DNA from: Aphrocallistes beatrix
Lineage: Eukaryota; Porifera; Hexactinellida; Sceptrulophora; Aphrocallistidae
NCBI GenBank assembly: GCA_963281255.1
Contig: OY725501.1
Location: 434,001 to 498,000, forward strand
DNA: 64,000 bases
Direction: 5' to 3'
Shown here: piece by piece, positions 1 to 11,500 of the stretch
How the letters are laid out: each line of letters starts with the position of its first letter
Numbering within the stretch: position 1 is the first letter of the stretch
Made by a program: the position numbers and the translations under genes
The notes under the pieces: generated by a model
The model's input: only the letters and a program-made list of their open reading frames with translations
Told to the model about the DNA's origin: nothing
The model's database searches: none

Positions 1-690
1 CAATAATAATATGAAAGATTAAATGTATTAAAATGGAGAATAATTCACATTGATTAAAAAAGACTTTGAAGTCAATTTATTGTGTATAGATCTTTTTCAG
101 TCAGGATAATGATGAGCCAATAGTACAACACAGAAATGGAGACATTTATTCATGATATAGCATATAATATCCATTAGCAGTGTGCATAATTCAATTTCTC
201 ATTCTTTAAGTAGCTGAGTTTTAAAATGACTGTTGACTATGTAGAAATTGGAGACAGAAAGGTACAATCACCAATTTACCTCTGTACTGCCATCATCGAA
301 CAATCAAAAATTCCCTGAAAGTAGACAATCAAAGGCACCTAAGATGTTTACCTTCCCTGTTGAAGTTGCAAAACATGAGTTATTATCTCGACTCAGTGAA
401 ATATTTAGAAAAATGATTCGAAAACCAGAGACAAAACACAGTAATACTTTCAAGAACTTCCAGAGCATATAACACATATGAATAAACTTCTGTTTCAGGA
501 AATAATCCGTTTTAAGGATGCTGTTGTTAGCTTTAGTCACGACATGATTCAAGCAATTTAATTAGATTATTTCATTACTTCGGTTGAAAGTTGGTCTATG
601 TAACATACAATACACCTGATTAATCTTCACTATCCCAGTAAGTCTAAATTAATAATTAGTTAAAATTAGATTGGAGATTAATGAAGAAGA

Positions 691-869
691 TACAGTCGAC
701 TCCGCTTAATAGGATCACATCAGTCAGAGGACGTTTTGCCCCGATTAAGTGGAGAACCCTATTAACCGAAAATATTTTTTATTAGCTTCTATATATGAGA
801 GCTATTTCGGTCCTGCCAAAAGTGGTCCGATTAAGCGGTTGGCCTGATTAAACAGTGACCCTATTAAGC
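691..869 (+). mobile_element. Family A MITE, copy 1 (3' end degraded)
   Basis: The left terminus TACAGTCGACTCCGCTTAAT is intact. The body has the family features: a block like CGGTTAATAGGG, then TTAGCTTCTATGTGTGAGAG, then TGCCAAAAGTGGCCCGATTA. The right terminus stops at CCCTATTAAGC. The TA-CAGT...ACTG-TA ends are typical of pogo/Tc1-like non-autonomous elements. Confidence 0.85.
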
Positions 870-1068
870 ATTGTTTTATTATTATTATTAGCAACTTTTA
901 CAAAAAAACCCGAGTATATTTCTTTAGGAAATAAACACTACTAAGCAGTGGAATTGTAAGAATGTGAGTTCTAATTTTACTATAGTCGAAGTCGTTTTTT
1001 TTGTACAATTTTGAGCTCAAGGCTCAGGTCACAAAAAAAAATGGATTAAAAAGATTTTATATTGGAGT

Positions 1069-1260
1069 TACAGTCGACTCCGCTTAATAGGGTCACTGTT
1101 TAATCGGGTCAACCGCTTAATCGGGCCACTTTTGGCAGGACAAGAATAGCTCTCACACATAGAAGCTAATACGAAATATTTTCGGTTAATAGGGTTCTCT
1201 GCTTAATCAGGGCAAAATGTCCTCTGACCGATGTGACCCTATTAAGCGGAGTCGACTGTA
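1069..1260 (-). mobile_element. Family A MITE, copy 2 (intact)
   Basis: Both termini are present (TACAGTCGACTCCGCTTAAT at the left and its reverse complement at the right), giving about 192 bp flanked by TA. Five internal blocks resemble CCGCTTAATCGGG in both orientations. It has no coding capacity. Confidence 0.9.
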
Positions 1261-1756
1261 CTACTAATAATAAAACAATATTTACAGATGCCTACCAACA
1301 CACAGAAAAATACGATAGACAAGAAGAACACGGGTAAAAACGACTTCGACTGTACAGTATCAGATAGTACCATCATTTGTTTAATACATGAACAGCTTCA
1401 ACAGACAAATTCGTTTAAAACCGTCAAAGAACAAGAAAGTAGAAACTTAGTGATATGTGGAACAACCCACAATGTTATCTAAATGATAGGGATAAACATA
1501 TACGAATATTTGACCTTTTTGTAAGAAGATAAACGATCGGGGTCTTTAATTAAATATTAACTTTGGCCCTAGTATGGAATTTCTATCTGAAAACAAGCAT
1601 TTCTAATAAAATCCCGGGAATTATGGACAGATATATAACTAGGCTATTGGTCAATCAGATTTGAAATCCGGCATTAAACTCAACTCGATCGAACCAGACC
1701 CGAAAAACCAGAACTCATCTCAACTCTGTGGCCAATAACTCCACAAAAGTATGGCG

Positions 1757-1897
1757 TACAGTCGAAACCGTTTTTTTATACTATTTCTTTACGGGTTCAA
1801 ACAGCAAGAAAAAAACGATGGAAATGAATATAGATTTGGAAGTTTTACATCATAAATATTCTGAAATAGTATAAGAAAAAAACTGTTTTCGGCTGTA
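1757..1897 (+). mobile_element. Family P MITE (CAGTCGAAACCG ends), intact copy
   Basis: The element runs from TACAGTCGAAACCGTTTTTT to a mirrored right end, ACTGTTTTCGGCTGTA, and is about 140 bp. It is the uninterrupted reference for the nested copy at 2108-2468. Subterminal ACTATTTC and GAAATAGT blocks are inverted. Confidence 0.8.
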
Positions 1898-2107
1898 TCA
1901 GCAAATACCTCTTCAAATATGCAGTATTATAATACTCAACCTTAGTACAAACTTTAGCGGGTGAAGGGGTACATTATTCTTGTATGGACACAACTCCTTT
2001 CCATATATAGACATTAACCATGGATGCATACACAGCATGAATTCTACTCGGAGTTTCCAAATGACTCGCTCTGGATTCGTGCCCTACTCTCATTAGATAA
2101 TTCCTGA

Positions 2108-2468
2108 TACAGTCGAAACCGGTTTTTTCTTACTATTTCTCTACAGAACAAACAGTAAGAACAAACAGATGGAAATTAATATATACGGTCGACTCCGCTT
2201 AATAGGGTCACTGGTTAATCGGGTCAACCGCTTAATCGGGCCACTTTTGGCAGGACCAGAATAGCTCTCACACATAGAAGCTAATACAAAATATTTTCGG
2301 TTAATAGGGTTTCCGCTTAATTGGACCAAAATGTCCTCTGACCGATGTGGCCCTATTAAGCGGAGTCGACTGGATTTGGAATTTTTACATAATTAAGATT
2401 CTGAAATAGTAGGAATAAACCGATAAGTAAGGATAAACCGGAGTGAGAAAAAACCGGTTTCGACTGTA
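2108..2468 (+). mobile_element. Family P MITE interrupted by a family A MITE
   Basis: The ends TACAGTCGAAACCGGTTTTT and AAACCGGTTTCGACTGTA match the copy at 1757-1897. The middle is split at the position that reads ATATAGATTTGG in the reference, by the element at 2184-2373. Confidence 0.82.
2184..2373 (-). mobile_element. Family A MITE, copy 3, nested in family P
   Basis: Carries the family A body with a mutated left end (CGGTCGACTCC) and right end GGAGTCGACTG. It sits inside the family P element, so it inserted later. The TA on the right side is no longer visible. Confidence 0.82.
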
Positions 2469-2775
2469 TCTGTTGTATAAGAAATTTCCAATCTATGTTA
2501 ATTTCTATCGGTTATCTCTTACTATGGTTTTTCTTACTGTTTGAACCTGTACAGAAATAGTAACAAAAAACGGTTTCAACAGTATTAGTTACGACCGTTT
2601 TCGAATAGGATATGGGCAATTAATAAGTTAGCCCCATTTACTACCTAGTCAAAAATTAAAATTTTGACAAAATACTTTTACCAATGAATCATACAAGGAT
2701 TGGATAAAGAGCATTAGCACCCCTTTGAGGGAGAGAGTGTTTGAAAGAGGTATACTTTCGAATCTATCCAGCATT

Positions 2776-2965
2776 TACAGTCAACTCCGCTTAATAGGGT
2801 CACATCGGTCAGAGGACATTTTTCCTCGATTAAGCAGAGAATTATTAACCGAAAACATTTTGTATTAGCTTCTATGTGTGAGAGCTATTCCGGTCCTGCC
2901 AAAAGTGACCCGATTAAGCGATTGACTCGATTAAACAGTGACTCTATTAAGCGGAGTCGTCTGTA
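2776..2965 (+). mobile_element. Family A MITE, copy 4
   Basis: TACAGTCAACTCCGCTTAAT at the left and GCGGAGTCGTCTGTA at the right, about 190 bp, flanked by TA. Confidence 0.88.
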
Positions 2966-3342
2966 TATGCTTTTGCATGCGATTTTCAGTCTTTTAATTA
3001 ATAAAGGCTATATTTAATCTCAATATTTAATGGCACTTAAACGACTATGTATCAGTGGTATATCCAATATTTAACTGCCACATTGTAGGTAATGCATATA
3101 TAATTGAATGTGATATCGTTAACAAGTCTCTCAACTCTCCAATCTCGTCGTGTTGCACAATTTGAGTACAATCTCACTATATAACCTTTCAATTCTAGCG
3201 ATTAGCATCGCAATACATATGTTTTTTCTTGAATCAGTAAACTTTAATTAAAATGATTGATCATCAGCAGCATATAGTAATGCGAATAAATACAGCAGGC
3301 GCTCATACCATAAAAGAAACAATAAGCGATGCTTAGAAAAGG

Positions 3343-3388
<46 letters not shown>
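3343..3388 (+). repeat. (CAA)n microsatellite
   Basis: About fourteen CAA units in a row. On the minus strand this is a GTT run starting right after the stop codon of the bZIP gene, so it would lie in that gene's 3' untranslated region. Confidence 0.95.
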
Positions 3389-3389
3389 T

Positions 3390-3860
3390 CTATTGTGAGA
3401 GCAGTCCTTGATAATAGACAACTTGAGCAATTAAATGTTCTTTCTGACCCATCAATTCGATTTTTTCTTGTCGAAGGCCGGCAATACTCTGCCTCATTAC
3501 TGAGTTCTGTTGACGTGTTTTGTTCCGTAGTCTCTGGGCAGCTTTGTTATTCCTTCCTTGATGACGAATGCGCTTAATAAATGTTTTTTCTTCAAGCGTG
3601 AAAGGTCCATTCTTGAGAATTTGATTCAGTTCCTGGAGTGAGATGTCAAATGCGATTTTTTGGGGATCCAAAAGTTTAAGAAATGGACTTCTATGTATTT
3701 CCTGCTGCCAGAATGAATACAACAATTTGAAAGCACAACTACACTTCTCTTCTTTGTCATTGTCAAACAATGTTAATTGATTCATCGGAACATCCATTTC
3801 CTCACAAATGGAATAATCCCTTATCAGCGTATCAATACCCAACGAGTTTGTGAAAGTCAT
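3390..3860 (-). CDS. Short CNC-like bZIP transcription factor
   Basis: Encodes 156 residues in one exon. The ATG at 3858-3860 is preceded by an in-frame TAA 15 bases upstream, so the start is well defined. Residues about 74-105 resemble the CNC domain that precedes the basic region in NF-E2/NRF proteins (LQELNQILKNGPFTLEEK). The basic region follows (IKRIRHQGRNNKAAQRLRNK), with the N-x2-AA-x3-R pattern. A heptad zipper then has Met-Leu-Leu-Leu-Tyr at seven-residue spacing and runs to the C-terminus. Known CNC factors are nuclear, usually pair with small Maf proteins and control stress or developmental genes; the same role here is inference. It lacks the long activation and Neh2-type regions of NRF proteins. 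The Cys or Ser normally found three residues after the AA pair is Leu here, which is unusual. It could be a specialised or decaying paralogue. Confidence 0.72.
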   Translation of the reverse strand: MTFTNSLGIDTLIRDYSICEEMDVPMNQLTLFDNDKEEKCSCAFKLLYSFWQQEIHRSPFLKLLDPQKIAFDISLQELNQILKNGPFTLEEKTFIKRIRHQGRNNKAAQRLRNKTRQQNSVMRQSIAGLRQEKIELMGQKEHLIAQVVYYQGLLSQ

Positions 3861-4888
3861 TTGGAGAATTATTTAAAGTTTTAAGTTCACTTTTAAAAAT
3901 ATTCTTGTTTTCTACCTTCGACCATCGCATATTTATACTCTTCAGGAAGTCATGATTTAGCAAAGAATTTATATTTCAAGAACAGACAGGAGGCAATAAG
4001 GAGACTTCTGATAATCGAATTAAATTGAAAGTAGAACATGATATAGATATAGAAACTCTTATTGGAAATATCAATACGGATTAGTTTCAGTTGGTCTGTA
4101 CTACGAATGCATCAATGACGAAAAAATTTTTGTCTTCATTGTCCAGACAACTTTCGTCAGAGTAAAGTATCCGAATCGAAATTTCAAACAATTATTTTTT
4201 GTCCTTTTTTTATTCTGAGTTGTTATAAACAAATTTGTTTTCTACGGAGAGGAGGAAAGCTTTCTATTTAATGCATTAATGACGAGAAACAATTATAACA
4301 TGAACTAGCATTGGGTTTGATCGCTATTAACATTTGAATTAAATATGGTATTTCAATACAATTATAGGTGCAATTGAAAGTTGAAACCAGTCCAGATGGA
4401 GAGAAAAGGATAGAACGAAAGACATTGGTGTAGACCATACACATCCTTAGATTCGATTAGCATTTAGAAACTTCCTGTTTTCATACATAAATTATACACA
4501 TTTGGTGATCTCGAGGAGTCAGGTGGATAAGTTCAAAAACACGGAGTCAAGTTTAGGATCACAGGGATAAGCAAACAACTGTTTTAATGAGAATTCTGAG
4601 GTTTGAAATTTCTCGCTTACCCAAAAAATGAACTGTTGTATTCAAATAGAAAGAGCATAAATGAGTTATTTTAAGAATACTAAAATGGATGAAAACTTAT
4701 GTACCCCAAAGGTTAATTGATACATCATATATTCCAACTTGTGATAAATGTGTTTTTGATGATAAAGCTAAATTTGCCCATTTCTTTCTATAGTGTAAAT
4801 TCAAATGAACGCTTTCAGTGGATAACTATATTTCTAGATTATGACAGAACATTCATACTATTAAACTCGATATACTACGTATACTATA

Positions 4889-5079
4889 TACAGTCGACTC
4901 CGCTTAATAGGGTCACTGTTTAATCGGGTCAACCGCTTAATCGGGCCACTTTTGGCAGGACCGGAATAGCTCTCACACATGAAGCTAATACAAAATATTT
5001 TCGGTTAATAGGGCTCTCCGCTTAACCTGGGCAAAATGTCCTCTGACCGATGTGACCCTATTAAGCGGAGTCGACTGTA
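4889..5079 (-). mobile_element. Family A MITE, copy 5
   Basis: Intact TACAGTCGACTCCGCTTAAT ends in inverted orientation, about 190 bp, flanked by TA and followed by a TA microsatellite. Just beyond, at about 5106-5140, is a short copy, on the minus strand, of the segment that ends the repeated units at 45139 and 45661. Confidence 0.9.
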
Positions 5080-5189
5080 TATATATATATATACGCATAG
5101 ATACATAGCGAATTGATCGAAGAAACTGCCAGTCATCATATATGATGACGTCATTGTCACTTCTCAAATTTTTGTGATTTTAACTTATG

Positions 5190-5470
5190 GTTTAGGGAAG
5201 GCAAGGTTGGGGTTGGTTAACCGATGCCAATATTAATTGATAGAAATATAGATTTTAGACTAATATGTAATGTAATATTGAAACTTTTGATAATTTTCAG
5301 TAGTCTCGAAATGTACTATATGGTTAGGACATAGAAATTATATCATATTATCAAATTTTTAGAAGAATTATTCATGAATCTCCGTCGAAAAACAATGAAA
5401 TTAGTGTAAATATTTAGAAAATAAAGCAGATGGCCTAACTGATCAAAGATTTTCTTAGCTGTTATCCAAG
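5190..5470. repeat. GGTTAACCG-motif element, degraded copy
   Basis: Resembles the better-preserved element at 23280-23582 (GGTTGGTTAACCGAT near the left end, then shared segments such as AGAAAATAAAGCAGAT). The ends are not preserved. Confidence 0.6.
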
Positions 5471-6430
5471 ATTGCATGCGAATGTTGACACATGTCGCTA
5501 GCCGTGCTAAGCAACTGTGCAAAGCGCGTTTGCTAAAACAAATTCTGGGGCCAAAGTGAGGATACGCATGATTATGTATATTGCTCCATCAATTCTTAGT
5601 GTATCCATAAGCTTACAACGCAACAATCATCAAATATATATATCTACAATATATATCTACATCAGCTGATACAACAGTATAATGATTAGGTAGTTGGAAT
5701 ATTTAAGTTTGTAATCTTAATTTAGTGCTCGGTTAGTGTTGCTCAACTTGAATAACAAGAAAAGGAGCCTTCCTATATCCTGAATAGTTTGGCTCAATAT
5801 GAATTCTAGTAGCTATACGTGAACTAATTAATATTGAATAGAAAAAGTTGCAAATTTGACTGAAGATTGAAATCAGAGCAAATCAGTTTCAGAAGACGCT
5901 TAAGGAGAGAGACACAATAGGATGGATTACAACAAAATGTCCAAAGCTAAATATTTATTTGGGTTTGTTTCAATGATAAGAAGTCAAAATATCTACGATA
6001 TAGAAACCTGATTATTAATAATAATTTCGGTGTAAATTGAATCAGTCATTCTCAGACAGAGGAGGCAAACATCAGAGATAAAGGGAACAGAAAAGCTCAT
6101 TTCATCAAATAAAACTGAACTAATAACCAAAAAAGTTTCAACCATTGCTGTCGGGAAAAATAGAATCAACAACTTTTAAGTTTTCAGTGTAGGAGAACAA
6201 TTTTGAGACATGAAGCGTTTTCAAACACAGATAAAGTTGGAATATATTGAAAGGAGAATTAATTATTGTATAACCAAATTCTGTAATAGTTCAGGAGACA
6301 TGAAATTGCTGTTTTAATAATAAGCCAGGAGGCACAACTAAAAACCAGAGATGACTAAACTAAATTTTGATTATTAATCTATTTTTTAATATCCGATCAT
6401 ATAGCTTGGTAAAAACCCAAAACTATAGTG

Positions 6431-6595
6431 CATTGGTTTCCAATCTGGGGTCCATGGACCCTTTAGTGGTCCACAGAAGATATCAGGGGGTCCACAGGAT
6501 TCGAAATTTTGTATTACGGTTAATATGAGGGGGTCTACAGGAAATAGGAAGATTGCTAAAGGGGGTCCACAGACGAAAAAGGTTGAAAACCGCTG
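6431..6595 (+). mobile_element. hAT-like MITE with perfect 8-bp TSD
   Basis: The element begins CATTGGTTTCCAATCTGGGG and ends AGGTTGAAAACCGCTG. It is flanked on both sides by CTATAGTG (6423-6430 and 6596-6603), an exact 8-bp duplication as expected for hAT transposition. A second copy of the family is at 62972-63139. Confidence 0.92.
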
Positions 6596-6610
6596 CTATA
6601 GTGACTATAC

Positions 6611-6690
6611 CAGTGTTTTTCAACCATTTTGGCCGTGGATCATATAACAGTTTTCTACATTGTTATGTGGAGACTGGTTGAGAGTCACTG
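6611..6690 (+). mobile_element. Small hAT-like MITE
   Basis: Inverted ends CAGTGTTTTTCAACC and GGTTGAGAGTCACTG enclose about 80 bp. The termini resemble the element just to its left. No clear target duplication is visible. Confidence 0.65.
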
Positions 6691-6864
6691 GGCTTGACAA
6701 TCACTCTGAAATATAGCAAAAATACCAAATTAAATAATGCTTGACTTCCCTTTAGCCCCCCTCCAATAAAAACAACTTAAACTTGGAACTGAATTCCACG
6801 ATTTTATATTTTTGTTCAAAAAGTAGTGCGGCTTTAAGCATAATTCCCACAGGAGAAAATAGTA

Positions 6865-7056
6865 TACAGTCGACTCCACTTAATAGGGTCACACCGGTCA
6901 GAAGACATTTTGCCCCGATTAAGCGGAGAACCCTATTAACCGAAAATCTTTTGTATTAGCTTCTATGTGTGAGAACTATTTCGGTCCTGCCAAAAGTGTC
7001 CCGATTAAGCGGTTGACCCGATTAAACAGTGACCCTATTAAACGGAGTCGACTGTA
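6865..7056 (+). mobile_element. Family A MITE, copy 6
   Basis: TACAGTCGACTCCACTTAAT at the left and ACGGAGTCGACTGTA at the right, about 190 bp, TA flanks. Confidence 0.9.
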
Positions 7057-8500
7057 TGAGTCAATAGTGCGAAGATAAACAGTATTAAGATTATATTAAC
7101 TAAAAAACTCAGGTCTTTGTTAATACAGTATTGTTTGATGGGGAGGGAGATTGTATGTTAAAAGGCTCGCGATAGCAATATCCCTTCAAAATTCTGGGGG
7201 TGGGGATTGCCCAAGTACCCACCCCCTGTATGAAGATAACTACCTACTGTGTAAAACTTATTCACCTATAGATTACTTTTCCAATATATTTCAATGAGTT
7301 CAGCAATCTATCTTGAATATCCAATTACTATGGGATAATTTCTAATCTGACTCTTACACTGAATCAAATTTCTCTCCAGCAAATCAGCAAAATTATTAAC
7401 ATTATTTAATAATCAATATTCACATCAACTTGTCTGTTTTCACATCATTAAATACTTTTACTCAGAAAAAAATGTGCTATAACCACATTAAAAACAAGTA
7501 ATAGAATATTTGAAGAATTCAACTGAAATAACCTTGAAAATAAAACCTAATGCTGCTCACTAAATTATGTAAATACAAACAAACTTATTTACATCATTCT
7601 TAACAATTCAATTGTTTCATTGTAAGAGAGACTGGAATAAACGAATGCTGATAATTCTATGAGAACTTAATCAGCTATTACGAAAGGAAATGAGAAGTGG
7701 TGAGACGAAATATTATAATTTTCAATATGGTTTGTTGGTCGGAAAATAATGAGCGTTTAGCTTTCTCTTCGAAAATGAAACGGAAGATAGGGTGAACCAA
7801 TTTCGACAGCGAATGACAATTCTTTGATTTCGAATAACTTTTAAGCAAGATGTCAGGAATCCTATTTTTAACTTGAATTAACATTGAATTTTTCATTTCT
7901 AGCAATGAATTTCAAATCATCCATATTTGAAAGACGTAAAAGATTTAATTTGCGACAATGCTTGATCAGAACTCTCGATAAAAAGACTGAACTCGTTGAA
8001 ATGGTTTGTTTCTGAATAAAAAAGTTGAATATTTTATATCATAAGATTTCCTAATAATAAAATATATTTGCGAATGTCCAATTTTTTCCAACCATTCTAA
8101 CCGTGATTTTCTTCATAATCAGACTTTTTATACATTTGAGCGAGAGTGGGTTGTGATGGAATCATCGCAATAAGAAAAATTAAAAAAACATTGTTAAGTA
8201 AAATTTACATAATGTGACCTTTTTCTAATTTCTGAGAAATACTCCTTTACAAAACATTGACTTTAGGATGATTTAGACTAAATTTACTGATAATTGTGTT
8301 AGAAAAAGCTTGCATATGACCTTTGTCTATCCATCTATTATAACGCTAAATCAGGAAAAGTAGGAATTTTTGTAATTAGAAAGTCAAAATGCTAGATATA
8401 TGTATAGAGGAACATATCCATTATAAAACATAATTAAAGAAGATTTTATTAATGATAAAAATAATATAATTTTCAAGGAAAAAATGATGCACAAACATAC

Positions 8501-11500
8501 CTCATAAATCTGTCCTTTCCTCAATGCAATGAATCCATTCATGGATTCATCAGGATTGAAGTTATCTATCACGACATATTGCTTATCTTCATTCATGTCA
8601 GAGTCGACATCTCCTCCAGATGAGCTGTCATCTATATCCAGTGTGGTCGTTATATGCGGTACAGATTCCACTGGCACTGTTTGGTAACTAAGTTCTCTGC
8701 TTATGTATTGTTCAGGGGATATTTCGTGTAAAAATGATGGAGAATACGTCTATAATGAAAATATGGACAATCAATAATGCAGTGCTTCGAAGCACTCACA
8801 GAATCTAAATTTAGTATTACAGAGTATTACAGTGAAGGAGACGCTCCTTTTTATAAGTTTCTTTTGAGGTTGAGACCGTGGTGTTAACCATCGAAAAAAT
8901 AAGAACTTTAACACCAAAAAATATGAATTGTGGTGCAACTCCCAAAACAATCGGGATGTAAATTTTACACCAAGATCTCCCTTAAAAAATACTTAGAATA
9001 TGGAATAATTGCCAGGCTTTCAACTAGGTGTTGTACACCCCCCACCCCACCCATCAGAAAATCCTTCGCCACTCCTTATACGTAATATTTTTTATTATAT
9101 CTGGCTAAAATACTCACGATTTCCGTGTAGTGATATATAATCAGCTCTTTCAAATGAGCTAGCCACCTGTCTTTAATTTCCTTCTTTTCCGCCTGCATAT
9201 AAATCTCTTTCTTATGCGTTTGCAGTACGAAAATTTTCGGGTCTTTATCAGGCACATTCTCCATTTTAATTGATATATTATCTTCTTCGAAAATCAGCTC
9301 ACGTTTAAAAGTACAGAGTTTTTCCGTTTCAGTGGAATCACCGCAGAGTTTTGTGAATATAATTCTGTCCATCATTAGGAATACGTAGTATTTCTTGTGA
9401 CTGAAACGTTTATCACGATCTGACACGATAAAAATGTCATGTAGCTTCAATTGACGGAGATGATTGACTAAAAAGTATATAAAAAATATCTTTTAAAATA
9501 TACAGTCGACTCCGCTTTAATAGGGTCACATCGGTCCGTAGGCGCCAAGTGTGGGTATCTGGGTGGTGCTGGGTAATGGAGTAGTGGAGGAAGCTGTGGT
9601 ATGGCAGGACTCCACATAAACTTATAGGTTACAACCAAACCCCAAAATTATGTTAATTGAGTCTAAATATATATCCCATTTTTCTTCCACTATAGTCCGA
9701 GATTTTCTTTTCCCTAGGTACAACAATAGCTGTATATCGATATTTGAGCATCTAAGATTTAAAACATTTTCTGGGGGGGGGGCCTGGGACCCCCCTTAAC
9801 GTCGCTCGCTCTTGCCCTCCCAGGTTTTATTTTATTCTCCAAAACTTCATTTCAGCGCCAATGCATCGGTCAGAGGACAGTTTGCCCCGATTAAGCAGAG
9901 AACCTTATTAACCGAAAATATTTATATTAGCTTCTATGTGTGAGAGCTATTCCGGTCCTACCAAAAGTGGCCCGATTAAGCGGTTGACCCGCTTAATAGG
10001 GTCACATCGGTCAGAGGACATTTCGCCCCGATTAAGCGGAGAACCCTATTAACCGATAATTTTCTCAGCATTGTAAAATTCCTCACTTTTAAACACTCCA
10101 CTGTAGTTTAGTATAGAATTCAGCTTCATTGCATTATCAGCTAGTGTAGGCACCTCTTTAATAACAGAATAAGCTCGTTCTATATTCCTACATGGAATAT
10201 CTGCCTTGTGGTATGTATTGATAATCTGATTCAGCATCAGTTCGTACTTGGTGATACGCTGAATCGGTTTAATGATATACTCAGAGATGTTGTGTTTGTC
10301 ATTAATATTTTGGCGAATAGATTCGAAAAAGTTCTTGAGAGCTTTATCTTTTAAATGGTGACTCGAATTGCAAGTCATTAAACAGTATTTGACATAGAGT
10401 TTTGTGAAATCTTTGTGATATTCTAGCATCAGTGCTGAAACCTAAATGAAATGAATGAGAAGATAGATAGGAAATACAATGGTGTTGTTCCCAATTGTAA
10501 ATAAGCGGAATCTAGTTTGCTGGGCTCTTTTAATGGCAAAAACCCTCCAATTTGTTATCTTTTTCACTAATAGAAGATTAGTTTGCGAACAAGCAAATTT
10601 CGAGAAAATTTCTACTTCTTACGAACACTAAAACTTCAGAATTTAACAACTGTCATAAATGGGAAATAGCCCTATATATATATATATACAGTCGACTCCG
10701 CTTAATAGGGTCACATCGGTCAGAGGACATTTTGCCCCGATTAATTAAGCAGAGAAAAAATCGGGGGTAAAGGATTTCGAGAAAAAATGTATATCTCACA
10801 CCGTAAAGGGATCCTACATGCCAAATTTAAAATGTGACTACTAGTGGTATCCTCCGGATGGCTTGGAGGTTTTTCTATTTATAGTAAATGCCCCGAATTT
10901 TTGTGGCTTCCCCGCCCAAAATGGCTTAAACCGGAAATGACGCGACACATTCCAGGGGCAACGGAGGTAAATAAACCTTTGACACTTACCTCTCCAGCAC
11001 TATTTTGTGCATCTTCTAACCTCACAAGAAAAATGTGTTTATGAAAATATAAAATATCTTCAACATTTCCAAATATTCTTTCAGCTAGCTGGCTCATCTT
11101 CGCAACTCCCTTTTTAAACAATGCATTCAAATAGAGCTCAACAGTTCTCTCTAAGAAAATGACGTAATCGATTTCTGTCTCTAATAACTCTCGTAAAATG
11201 TGTCCAAGCCTTGGCATGGATCCTTCAATAGCGTAGTGCTTCATTGAGTGGGACTTGCGAACGCGACCTGTAGTTAGAAATCCAGCTGGAACTAAAAAAG
11301 TATAAATAGAAATGACAAACAAGTGAGAAATGAATTTCGAAATCAAATTTGAAAAAAAAATCGGTCTACAGACTGATAATGCAGCTCTATTTAAACACTA
11401 ACCAGAGCAGAGGTGTGAAAATATGCATATACACATGACAATAAATTATTCACATTATAACCATTATAATCAAATTAAGAACTTTGTAGTGAAGGCGTTA

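Larger units (their letters stand above)
1..3389. other. Gene-free left flank, repeat-rich
   Basis: No convincing coding exon was seen. The stretch holds four family A MITEs and at least two copies of a family starting CAGTCGAAACCG (listed separately), with AT-rich filler between them. The short open frames at 248-472 and 1288-1482 have no recognisable domain; the first lacks an ATG start. Confidence 0.6.
3861..8500. other. Gene-free stretch between the bZIP and the RhoGEF
   Basis: I see no coding exon. The second half of the RhoGEF SH3 domain should lie toward the right part of this stretch, but no exon with a convincing frame and splice sites was found. The stretch holds two family A MITEs, a fragment with GGTTAACCG motifs near 5190-5470, and two hAT-like elements (6431-6690). 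Confidence 0.5.

Noticed and set aside
248..472. Plus-strand 74-codon frame
   Set aside because: It begins at TTG, lacks any ATG that gives a convincing start, and has no domain or splice support.
7678..7905. Minus-strand frame considered as the missing RhoGEF SH3 exon
   Set aside because: No SH3 landmarks (tandem Trp, ALYDY-like continuation, SNYV-like end) and no in-phase splice acceptor.
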